64,000 bases of DNA from Bacteroidota bacterium (lineage in GTDB: Bacteria > Bacteroidota > Bacteroidia > Chitinophagales > Chitinophagaceae). Under the pieces are notes generated by a model. The model saw only the letters and a program-made list of their open reading frames with translations, searched no databases and was not told the DNA's origin. A program made the translations under genes and the position numbers. Positions 1-7,818 of the stretch are shown here, one piece after another; positions within the stretch are counted from its first letter, which is position 1, and each line of letters begins with the position of its first letter. The stretch is taken from positions 62,001 through 126,000 of the forward strand of contig CANJPH010000001.1 in the NCBI GenBank assembly GCA_947476145.1, in the 5' to 3' direction.

Positions 1-1209
1 GATAATGGCAACAAATTCAATGCCTAAGTTTATTTTAGATTGTCCAGTTCCGGTAACGGCGTTTAACCAAACAGTGGCTATAGACATAAATAATAGCGCT
101 ATGGATACGACTCGTAAAACGGGTATCCCTTCTTGTATAAATCCTTCTCCCTGTCCATAAATAGAAAGAAAAGGTTTAGCAAAAACATTAAGTAATATAC
201 ATACTGCAAGTGCAAATCCAAAACTCCATTTCATTATCTCTTTTATTAAGAAAGTTACTTTGTCCTCCATATTTTGCCCAATTATATTACTTACCATGGT
301 ATTGGAGGTAGCCGCAAAGGCCCAGGTAAAACTTCCAAAAAATCCAAATATATTTCGCATCGCATTGGAAACAGCTAGTGATTGTTCTCCTCTGTGTTCA
401 ATAAGTATATAAAAGAATTCCCAACTAATAATACTTATCATATACTGTGTCATGATAGGAGCGGATTGAACTAGTATTAGTTTTATATAGTCCCATTTAA
501 AATTAAAATGTTTAAATAATTCAAAACGTGCTCCAATTTTTTGATAATGGATGACTAAATAAATAACGAATAAACCCATTACTTCGGCAATAATAGAGGC
601 ATACGCAGCACCATTGATACCCATTTTAGCAAAACCAAAATGACCAAATATTAAACTGTAATCAAAGAATATATTTACAATGGCTTCGGTTGCGGTACCT
701 ATGATTAAAAATTTACTTTGATTCGTTCCCACCAATAAGGCATTACGCATTTGATATATAAACAAAAAGGGGAGTCCCCAAATTCTAATTTTCAAGAATT
801 CAATAACGGTATTGGCGCGCTCCTGATCTTGTAATAGACTATGGAAAATACTCGGTACCACTAAATAGGTGAATGAAATGCCAATTACGGATAGCACAAT
901 GGATATGATTACACCCTGTGAAAATAAAATACCAATTTCGTCCACCCGATTTTCGCCAGCTCTTCTCGATATTAAAGCCTGTAATCCATTATTCAACCCT
1001 TGTCCCATGACTCCAAAAATGAGGTAAAAAACACCCGTAATGCCTCCAATAGCCAACGCTTGTGTACTTAATGCACCTAAGAAAATATTATTGATTACAA
1101 AATTAATTTGAGGCACTAAAATAGCTAACGCAATAGGTAGTGAAATGGCTAATATTTGTTTACTACTAATTGTTACTTGTAAGGATGGGGTAGCTTGCGA
1201 ACTGCTCAT
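1..1209 (-). CDS. MATE family multidrug/cation exporter (3' end cut by window)
   Basis: I translated this frame by hand: it is open from an ATG at 1207-1209 to the left edge, giving 403 residues without a stop. It is very hydrophobic, with many membrane segments in a pattern typical of MATE (NorM/DinF) exporters, including the early LPIALAILVPQINFVINN and the loop SRRAGENRVDEIG. Full MATE proteins are about 440-460 residues, so roughly 40-60 C-terminal residues lie outside the window. MATE proteins use Na+ or H+ gradients to expel cationic drugs or metabolites across the inner membrane; the substrate cannot be read from sequence. It is divergent from the DUF3822 operon. A -7 element TAGATTTG lies only six bases before the ATG. 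Confidence 0.9.
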   Translation of the reverse strand, partial: MSSSQATPSLQVTISSKQILAISLPIALAILVPQINFVINNIFLGALSTQALAIGGITGVFYLIFGVMGQGLNNGLQALISRRAGENRVDEIGILFSQGVIISIVLSVIGISFTYLVVPSIFHSLLQDQERANTVIEFLKIRIWGLPFLFIYQMRNALLVGTNQSKFLIIGTATEAIVNIFFDYSLIFGHFGFAKMGINGAAYASIIAEVMGLFVIYLVIHYQKIGARFELFKHFNFKWDYIKLILVQSAPIMTQYMISIISWEFFYILIEHRGEQSLAVSNAMRNIFGFFGSFTWAFAATSNTMVSNIIGQNMEDKVTFLIKEIMKWSFGFALAVCILLNVFAKPFLSIYGQGEGFIQEGIPVLRVVSIALLFMSIATVWLNAVTGTGQSKINLGIEFVAII

Positions 1210-1215
1210 ATTTTG

Positions 1216-1223
1216 CAAATCTA
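1216..1223 (-). promoter_or_regulatory. -7 promoter element (TAGATTTG) of the MATE gene
   Basis: On the minus strand the sequence reads TAGATTTG, an exact match to the Bacteroidota consensus TAnnTTTG, and ends six bases before the MATE ATG. No convincing -33 TTTG at the usual distance was found. Inferred promoter; the transcript would have almost no leader. Confidence 0.5.
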
Positions 1224-1281
1224 CAATTAGTTTTAGCAAAGAACTGCACCTTTTTTTATATCATTGCATAAGAATTGGACT

Positions 1282-2100
1282 ATGGCAAAAAAGAAAATTG
1301 GGATATATACGAGTTTAGAAAGCACCTTTAACAATAAAGTCGAAGATTTATACCTTATTGTTGACAGAGACAGTATTGTATTTTCGGTGAAGAATACGAA
1401 CCGAAATGAATATGTCGCATTCGAACATTTCGAAAATAGCGCCGACAATGTTGGATGGCATCAACTCATTGCTTACCTACAAAATAATTCAAAATTAATT
1501 CAGCATGTGTTTGCGAATATTCATTTTGTTTGGAATAGTCCTAAATGTTTTATTACTAAAAAGTTAATAAAAGAAGACACTTTAAGGTATCAACAGGAAT
1601 TAGATTTGATCCATGGAGCCAGCAATGAAGAGGAATTATATCTAAAGCCTATTGACGAAGATAAAATATTGGTTTTTTCCGTACCCGATGCATTAAGTAC
1701 ATTGTTATCAAGATCCTTTCCAACAGGCAAATGGCATCATTATATGGAATATGTGTTGGCTCAGCATGTTCAAGATGCTGCCTTATTATTTCTATTTGAA
1801 AACAACTGTTGTTTAAGATTGGTCAACGAAGGCACAAATCAATTATTAAATTATTTCCCATTAGAAGGGGATGATCAAAATTGTTTTACCCTGTTAAATG
1901 CATGTTCACATGTCTTAGCCAATACCAATGAAGCCCATTTGAAGGTATGGGGTATTCACCAATTACAAAATTCGTTTGTGAATGCGCTAGTACCTTATTT
2001 TAAATCATTTGAAATGGTATTGGATCAAGTAGGAGATGTTCAAACGACTTTGAATAAAAATTACCCCCATCACATTTACGCTACCTATTTTATATTCTAA
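1282..2100 (+). CDS. DUF3822 family protein
   Basis: A 272-residue soluble protein matching the Bacteroidota-specific DUF3822 family, which is regularly found immediately before rsmD. Members are thought to have an actin/Hsp70-like ATPase fold, but no function is established. I chose the ATG at 1282 (MAKKKIG); a TTG 18 bases upstream is in frame but has no support. The stop TAA overlaps the rsmD start by one base (TAATG), so translation is probably coupled. It is the first gene of a five-gene operon (DUF3822, rsmD, 5-formyl-THF cyclo-ligase, lpxK, rnr). No signal peptide or membrane segment is visible. Confidence 0.8.
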   Translation: MAKKKIGIYTSLESTFNNKVEDLYLIVDRDSIVFSVKNTNRNEYVAFEHFENSADNVGWHQLIAYLQNNSKLIQHVFANIHFVWNSPKCFITKKLIKEDTLRYQQELDLIHGASNEEELYLKPIDEDKILVFSVPDALSTLLSRSFPTGKWHHYMEYVLAQHVQDAALLFLFENNCCLRLVNEGTNQLLNYFPLEGDDQNCFTLLNACSHVLANTNEAHLKVWGIHQLQNSFVNALVPYFKSFEMVLDQVGDVQTTLNKNYPHHIYATYFIF

Positions 2101-2633
2101 TGCGCATCATATCAGGAAAATTTGGAGGTAGGAGAATTAGCCCACCGCATAATATGCCCCATACAAGGCCAACCACCGACATCGCAAAAGAAGGGTTATT
2201 TAATATGCTCCAAAATAGGGTACAGATTGAAGGTGCAAAAACCTTGGACTTATTTGGAGGGACGGGATGTATTAGTTATGAATTGGCTTCCAGAGGAGCA
2301 GCTGATTTAACCATCGTTGAAAAAGATAGCATCATGTTGGGGTTTATTAAAAAAAATATTGAAATGTTAAAGATTGAAAATGTCCAATTGTTACAAATGG
2401 ACGTATTTCAGTATTTGAGTACTTGTAAGAATCAATATGATGTTATTTTTGCAGGGCCACCTTATGCCTTAAATACTATCGATCAGCTTCCCAAAATCAT
2501 CGTTGAACAACAACTTATAAGTCCCGAAGGTTATTTTATATTAGAGCATACCCCTAGAAACAATTACAAAAACTACCCTGGCTATAGTTTTGAACGTAAT
2601 TATGGTACCACCATATTTAGTTTTTTTGAGTAA
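2100..2633 (+). CDS. rsmD: RsmD-like 16S rRNA (guanine(966)-N2)-methyltransferase
   Basis: A 177-residue protein of normal RsmD length. RsmD methylates G966 of 16S rRNA on the 30S subunit using S-adenosylmethionine. Visible features are the N-terminal MRIISGKFGGRRI, the TRPTTDIAKEGLFNML segment and the SAM-binding motif I LDLFGGTGCISYE (residues 49-61). Oddly, the catalytic motif, normally (D/N)PPY, reads GPPY at residues 119-122 (FAGPPYAL). Going from an Asp codon to the GGG codon here needs two base changes. The family assignment is secure, but activity is uncertain. It starts by one-base overlap with the DUF3822 stop codon. Confidence 0.88.
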   Translation: MRIISGKFGGRRISPPHNMPHTRPTTDIAKEGLFNMLQNRVQIEGAKTLDLFGGTGCISYELASRGAADLTIVEKDSIMLGFIKKNIEMLKIENVQLLQMDVFQYLSTCKNQYDVIFAGPPYALNTIDQLPKIIVEQQLISPEGYFILEHTPRNNYKNYPGYSFERNYGTTIFSFFE

Positions 2634-2641
2634 ATTGTAGC

Positions 2642-3205
2642 ATGCAAAAAATAGAAGCAAGGCAATTTTTTCAAAATAAGCGTAAAGCATTAACACAAAG
2701 CGAATGTCTTAAATTAGATGATTTACTGCTCATTCAATTTCAAAAATTTAATTGGGGAAATATGGATTGTATTGGAAATTTTTATCCAATAGAAAAACAA
2801 AATGAGCCAAATAGTATTTTATTAGCTAAATATTTAAAGTATATTTTTCCCAATATTACAATAGCGTATCCTAGCATTTTACAAGACGGACTCGATATGG
2901 AATTTTTTAAAGAGACTGAGGAATTTATTGAGAACAAATGGGGAATTATAGAACCCTTACCAGTTCAAAAAGTAGAAAAGAAAACAATGAATGCGGTGTT
3001 GGTTCCCTTATTGGGATTTGATACCAATGGGCAAAGAATAGGATTTGGAAAAGGTTTTTATGACCGCTATTTTGAAAACGAGACAAAAGATTGCCTCCGT
3101 ATTGGGATTTCTTATTTTGAACCCATCGCTAAATTGGAGGATACCCATCAATTTGACGTACCTTTGACACATTGTATTACGCCGTCGAAAATTTATGAAT
3201 TTTAA
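2642..3205 (+). CDS. 5-formyltetrahydrofolate cyclo-ligase
   Basis: A 187-residue protein of the 5-FTHF cyclo-ligase (YgfA/Fau, MTHFS) family, which converts 5-formyl-THF to 5,10-methenyl-THF with ATP in the cytoplasm. The diagnostic C-terminal stretch VLVPLLGFDTNGQRIGFGKG, followed by FYDRYF, is present; it holds the ATP-binding glycine-rich loop. The basic N-terminal helix with RQFFQNKRKAL fits the family. It lies 8 bases after rsmD, and its last 11 bases overlap the start of lpxK, so it is part of the same operon. Confidence 0.93.
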   Translation: MQKIEARQFFQNKRKALTQSECLKLDDLLLIQFQKFNWGNMDCIGNFYPIEKQNEPNSILLAKYLKYIFPNITIAYPSILQDGLDMEFFKETEEFIENKWGIIEPLPVQKVEKKTMNAVLVPLLGFDTNGQRIGFGKGFYDRYFENETKDCLRIGISYFEPIAKLEDTHQFDVPLTHCITPSKIYEF

Positions 3206-4283
3206 TACCATTTTCTTAAAATCCTTTAGAGTATTACTGCTTCCATTTGCTTTATTATATGGGTGTATTGTTTATTGTAGGAACTGGATGTTTAATAAGA
3301 AATTTTTCAAATCTGTTGGTTTTAATATTCCTATCATCTGTGTAGGAAATTTATCTCTGGGAGGTACTGGAAAATCTCCCATGGTTGAACATATATTATC
3401 TATCCTTTCAGATGATCATAATATAGCCACCTTAAGCAGGGGCTATAAAAGAAAGACTAAAGGCTATGCATTAGCAGGTGCACAAACCACCGCTTTAGAA
3501 ATAGGGGATGAACCCATGCAATTTCATATTAAATACCCTAATGTTTCAGTGGCGGTTTGCGAAAGAAGAATTGAAGCCATTCCACAACTCATACAGGATG
3601 TTCCTAATTTATCGGGCATCATTTTAGACGATGCTTTTCAGCATAGAGAAATTATTGCAGGACTTAACATATTACTGACAGACTATAGTAATTTATATTG
3701 TGATGATATTTTCTTTCCTACAGGTGATTTAAGAGACGAACGCAGATCCGCAAGTCGTGCTAATATTATTGTAGTTACAAAATGCCCAACGAATTTAACA
3801 ATATCAGAAAGAGATGAGATCATCGAAAAATTATACCCTGAACAACATCAAAGTATATTCTTTACTTCAATTGCTTACGATACTCCTTATCATATTTATA
3901 ACCCTAATGAAGAATGGGTTTTAACTTTAAGAGATGAGGTATTGCTGGTATGTGGCATTGCCAATCCACTACCCTTAAAAGAATACTTACACGAAAACAC
4001 ACAAACCTATTATCAAATTAGTTATAGCGATCATCATATTTTTTCTATCGAAGATTTAAACGAGATAAAAGAAAAATTTGATCAAATAACATCAAATAGC
4101 AAATTAATTTTAACAACCGAAAAAGATGCAGTGAGATTGGTTAAATACACAGAAGAATTAAATGATATTCCTTTATATGTGTTACCGATAAAACCCCATT
4201 TCTTATTTGATGCTGAAAAGGCATTTAATTCATTGGTCATTGACTACCTTGCACAATTTCATACAAACACAAATGGGAACTAA
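3195..4283 (+). CDS. lpxK: Tetraacyldisaccharide 4'-kinase (lipid A synthesis)
   Basis: A 362-residue LpxK, the inner-membrane kinase that phosphorylates the 4' position of the lipid A disaccharide precursor. An N-terminal hydrophobic anchor (about residues 9-28, LKSFRVLLLPFALLYGCIVY) precedes the P-loop GNLSLGGTGKSP. The family motifs LSRGYKRKTKGY, GDEPMQF and the DDAFQHR segment are all present. It overlaps the previous gene by 11 bases and the RNase R start by 11 bases. Its presence confirms a Gram-negative outer membrane with lipid A. Confidence 0.95.
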   Translation: MNFNTIFLKSFRVLLLPFALLYGCIVYCRNWMFNKKFFKSVGFNIPIICVGNLSLGGTGKSPMVEHILSILSDDHNIATLSRGYKRKTKGYALAGAQTTALEIGDEPMQFHIKYPNVSVAVCERRIEAIPQLIQDVPNLSGIILDDAFQHREIIAGLNILLTDYSNLYCDDIFFPTGDLRDERRSASRANIIVVTKCPTNLTISERDEIIEKLYPEQHQSIFFTSIAYDTPYHIYNPNEEWVLTLRDEVLLVCGIANPLPLKEYLHENTQTYYQISYSDHHIFSIEDLNEIKEKFDQITSNSKLILTTEKDAVRLVKYTEELNDIPLYVLPIKPHFLFDAEKAFNSLVIDYLAQFHTNTNGN

Positions 4284-6279
4284 GAAAAACACAACCAAGA
4301 AATCAAGTAATAAATCGACTAGTAAGTCGACAAAAAAGACACATCACACCACCAAGCAAACGAATTTAGCCACAACCTATAGAGGTAAATTAGATATTGC
4401 TAAATCAGGAATGGGATTTGTAATAGTGCCTAATATTGAAAATGATATTCTCGTTTTCCCAACCGATTTTAATACCGCATTGAAAGGGGATGAAGTAGCG
4501 GTGAAAATTACCAAAATTAGACAGGGCTCTGGAAAAAAAGAAGGAAAGGTATTAGAAGTAATTAAAAGGAAACAGGTTTCTTTTGCAGGTACCATGCAGG
4601 TAATGGAGAAGACGGCCTTTTTTATTCCTAGTTCTTTATATCCAATGCCTGATATTTATGTACCCTTAAATAAACTAAAAGGAGCCAAGGATAAAGACAG
4701 GGTAATTGTTCAATTGACTAAATGGGAAAATGCCAATCGCAAACCCGAAGGAGAAGTGGTGAGTGTATTCACACCAGAACAAGAAAATGATTTGGCCATG
4801 AAGTCTATTGTGGCAGAAGCAGGATTTAATTTAGAATTTAGTGAAGAGACTTTGGCGTTTGCTAGATCATTGTCCTCCACCATTTCTGAACATGAAATTG
4901 CAAAAAGAAAAGATTATCGTAAAATCCTCACTTTCACTATCGATCCAGTAGATGCCAAAGATTTTGATGACGCCATTTCATATCAAAAATTAGAGAATGG
5001 TAATATTGAAATTGGGGTGCATATTGCCGATGTAAGCCATTATGTTCAACCAGATACGGCAATTGATAAAGAAGCTTATGAACGTGCCACTTCGGTTTAT
5101 TTACCAGATAGGGTATATCCCATGTTGCCAGAAAAAATTTCCAATGAATTATGTTCTTTAAGACCCCATGAAGAAAAATTAACGTTCTCTGCCACTTTTG
5201 AAATTAACGAACAAGATAAAATTGTTAATACCTGGTATGGTAAAACAATCATCTATTCTGACCGTCGCTTTACCTATGAACAAGTACAAGAAATTATAGA
5301 AACTAAAATAGGGGATCATAGTACTGAAATATTGTGGCTATTGGATTATACACAAAAATTAAGAAAAGAAAGATTCCAAAATGGAGCCATTAATTTCTCC
5401 TCACAAGAAGTTCGATTCACATTGGATGAAAAAGGAAAACCAATAGGTATTACTGTTAAAGAAAGTAAGGAATCACATCAATTGATTGAAGAGCTTATGC
5501 TAAAAGCCAATCAATTAATGGCAGAAAAAATGGGACATATTAAAATCAAAAAAGAACCTATTCCATTCCCATATCGGATCCATGATCAACCTAATGAAGA
5601 TAAGTTAGCTCCATTTGTAGCTTTTGCAAAAACTCATGGCTATCCGTTTGATTTAAGTAGTCCCGATCAAATTGCGCATAGTTTTAATGCGTTAATGTTA
5701 TCGGCACAGGGTAAACCAGAACAACATGTATTAGAACAATTAGGCATTAGAACCATGGCCAAAGCTGTGTATACCACTAACAATATTGGACATTATGGTT
5801 TGGGCTTTGAACACTATTGTCATTTTACCTCACCTATAAGACGTTATCCCGATGTCTTGGTGCATAGAGTGGTTCAATCTGTAATATTGGGAAATCCAAT
5901 GAACGATGCGGCTATGGAAGAGAAATGTGTGCATTGCAGTGAACGAGAAAGAGCGGCTATGGAAGCGGAAAGAGCCTCCAATAAATACAAGCAGGTAGAA
6001 TTTATGAGTCAATACCTTGGTCATACTTTTGAAGGGGTGATTAGTGGGGTATCAAGCTTTGGCTTTTTTGTTGAAACCGTAGAACATAAATGTGAAGGCT
6101 TAGTAAGCATTACCACATTGTCTCGAGTTGACGACTTTAGACTTGTAGAGACTAGTTATTCCTTGGTGGGTTCAAGATCGGGGCGTAAGTTTAGTATGGG
6201 CGATAAAATTATGGTTAAAGTGGTTGCAGCGAATTTAGAAAAGCGACAATTGGATTTTGAGTGGGAACCCAATAAATAA
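4273..6279 (+). CDS. rnr: Ribonuclease R
   Basis: A 668-residue 3'-5' exoribonuclease of the RNase II/R family. A Lys/Ser/Thr-rich tail (about residues 1-30) is followed by cold-shock domains, the RNB catalytic domain with DPVDAKDFDDAIS (Mg2+-binding aspartates) and the HFTSPIRRYPDVLVHR motif, and a C-terminal S1 domain (EGVISGVSSFGFFVE). It lacks the N-terminal helix-turn-helix of the longer E. coli enzyme, as is usual in Bacteroidota. I chose ATG 4273 (MGTKKNTT) over an in-frame ATG at 4207, because the longer form would reach 77 bases into lpxK. It is the last gene of the operon and converges on the next gene with 16 bases between. Confidence 0.95.
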   Translation: MGTKKNTTKKSSNKSTSKSTKKTHHTTKQTNLATTYRGKLDIAKSGMGFVIVPNIENDILVFPTDFNTALKGDEVAVKITKIRQGSGKKEGKVLEVIKRKQVSFAGTMQVMEKTAFFIPSSLYPMPDIYVPLNKLKGAKDKDRVIVQLTKWENANRKPEGEVVSVFTPEQENDLAMKSIVAEAGFNLEFSEETLAFARSLSSTISEHEIAKRKDYRKILTFTIDPVDAKDFDDAISYQKLENGNIEIGVHIADVSHYVQPDTAIDKEAYERATSVYLPDRVYPMLPEKISNELCSLRPHEEKLTFSATFEINEQDKIVNTWYGKTIIYSDRRFTYEQVQEIIETKIGDHSTEILWLLDYTQKLRKERFQNGAINFSSQEVRFTLDEKGKPIGITVKESKESHQLIEELMLKANQLMAEKMGHIKIKKEPIPFPYRIHDQPNEDKLAPFVAFAKTHGYPFDLSSPDQIAHSFNALMLSAQGKPEQHVLEQLGIRTMAKAVYTTNNIGHYGLGFEHYCHFTSPIRRYPDVLVHRVVQSVILGNPMNDAAMEEKCVHCSERERAAMEAERASNKYKQVEFMSQYLGHTFEGVISGVSSFGFFVETVEHKCEGLVSITTLSRVDDFRLVETSYSLVGSRSGRKFSMGDKIMVKVVAANLEKRQLDFEWEPNK

Positions 6280-6295
6280 TTTCATTATTATTTAA

Positions 6296-7612
6296 CTAAG
6301 AAGCTATTTCCGTAAATTCTATGCCTTCCTCTGCGAGCGATTTTAAGATAGGATTATAGATACTTGGATGTATTGGAATATGAACACCTGTTAAAGATAT
6401 TTCACCTTTTAAATAAGCGCAAACACCCATTGCAAGTGGTAATCCAACCGTACTTGCCATTGCTGTTTGAATTGAATTTTGCCCCTTTAATACTAAGCTG
6501 CTTTGAATATGATGAGGCTGGTTGTTAAGTAAATAATCAATTTCATGCATCATCACCACCATATCCTTATCCTCATTAGCAAGCATCCATTTAGTTTCTA
6601 ATAACCACTGTAATATACTTGCATTGGACTCATTAAAACGAGCAGGGATGACTTCATTTGCTTCCAATCCAATAAATTCTAATTGTGCTTTTAATGTTTT
6701 ATTTTGTATAAATGTTGCATACAAATTGGTTAAGTTATTTGCTTGCAGATGTTTGTTAAACCAACCCTTTACCGTTTCAGTTGTTGAAATTGTTATGGGT
6801 GTTTCATTGGTTAAACCCAATTGAATAATAGCATCCCAACCACTACAAAATGCGGGATGTCTCAAGGTGGTTCTAATAAAATCTTTTACTCCATTTAAGG
6901 AATAGGTTTCGATATAGGACAAGGAATTCCGATTAGGATAATAAGCAAGTGTTCCTATGTTGGGCACCATAACCGTTGGGGCATTATGAAATAATTGCTC
7001 ATATAGGAGTTCCTTTGTGATACCGTCCTCAAAAAATATAGCGCCTGCTTTTCCTGCTAAAATGATATTACGAGGGTTCCAGCTTATTTTATAATGCCAT
7101 GGATTATTATCACTCTCTGGAGCAATTAAGCCCCCGCAATGGGACTTAAAACCCGTAATAACACCTCCCTTATTTTGAATTCGATGTATTAATTCCATTG
7201 CACTCATGTGATCCATACCAGGATCTAGCCCCATTTCACATAAAAACAATACATTTTTTTCCTTTGCTTCTTGGGCTAAAGATTGCATATTTTCATCTAC
7301 ATAGGATGCGGTGAAAAGTGGCTTTATATGCTGTAAACAATCCTTGGCAACTAAGAAGTGTAGGAAGGCGGGTAGCATAGAAACCACCACATCGGCTTGC
7401 TGAATATACTCGTTTCTGATTGCACTATTTTCTATATCAAAACCAACAGCATGGCCATTTTCAGCATGATTCCACTTATGATCAGCCATAGATTTATCGC
7501 CGTCTGCTAGTACAATATACCAGTTATATTCTACTGCTTTTTTCTGTAAATATTGGATAAGCACGGTAGCACTTTTTCCTGCACCCAATACTAAAATTTG
7601 AGGTCTAGACAT
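6296..7612 (-). CDS. Saccharopine dehydrogenase-like oxidoreductase
   Basis: A 438-residue protein with an N-terminal Rossmann fold (ILVLGAGKSATVLIQYL, about residues 5-21) and the saccharopine dehydrogenase C-terminal domain, including CEMGLDPGMDHMSAMELI and the substrate-domain segment FKSHCGGLIAPESDNNPW. Such enzymes act in lysine degradation through saccharopine or on related amino-acid adducts; the exact substrate is not certain. It stands alone on the minus strand, converging with rnr and divergent from gyrA across a 206-base spacer. A -7 element TAATTTTG lies 14 bases before its ATG. Confidence 0.88.
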   Translation of the reverse strand: MSRPQILVLGAGKSATVLIQYLQKKAVEYNWYIVLADGDKSMADHKWNHAENGHAVGFDIENSAIRNEYIQQADVVVSMLPAFLHFLVAKDCLQHIKPLFTASYVDENMQSLAQEAKEKNVLFLCEMGLDPGMDHMSAMELIHRIQNKGGVITGFKSHCGGLIAPESDNNPWHYKISWNPRNIILAGKAGAIFFEDGITKELLYEQLFHNAPTVMVPNIGTLAYYPNRNSLSYIETYSLNGVKDFIRTTLRHPAFCSGWDAIIQLGLTNETPITISTTETVKGWFNKHLQANNLTNLYATFIQNKTLKAQLEFIGLEANEVIPARFNESNASILQWLLETKWMLANEDKDMVVMMHEIDYLLNNQPHHIQSSLVLKGQNSIQTAMASTVGLPLAMGVCAYLKGEISLTGVHIPIHPSIYNPILKSLAEEGIEFTEIAS

Positions 7613-7621
7613 GTTCTGAAT

Positions 7622-7701
7622 TTATCCAAAATTAAAGGGTCATAAACTGACAATTAAAGTTAGCTTTTATTACCCACAATTGAGTGCTAAACTGTGGATA
7701 A
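7622..7701. promoter_or_regulatory. Three DnaA-box-like sites in the gyrA upstream spacer
   Basis: The 206-base gap 7613-7818 holds no gene. Within it, 7693-7701 read on the minus strand is TTATCCACA, a perfect DnaA box. TTACCCACA at 7670-7678 and TTATCCAAA at 7622-7630 (plus strand) each differ from it by one base. The last one overlaps the saccharopine dehydrogenase-like gene's -7 element. This could be DnaA-responsive control of gyrA or part of a replication origin; it could also be chance in AT-rich DNA. Confidence 0.4.
7627..7634 (-). promoter_or_regulatory. -7 promoter element (TAATTTTG) of the saccharopine dehydrogenase-like gene
   Basis: The minus strand reads TAATTTTG, matching TAnnTTTG exactly, and ends 14 bases before the ATG at 7612. 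Inferred from consensus and position only. Confidence 0.5.
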
Positions 7702-7818
7702 ATGGCTGCTAAAATAAGGGTAAAAAATACCAAAAAAAGGGGGGTTAAAGTTATCTTCGTAAGGAGTCCGTTAGCCTAATTTTTAGACTACACATTAGAC
7801 GAAAAGAAAGTAACAATT

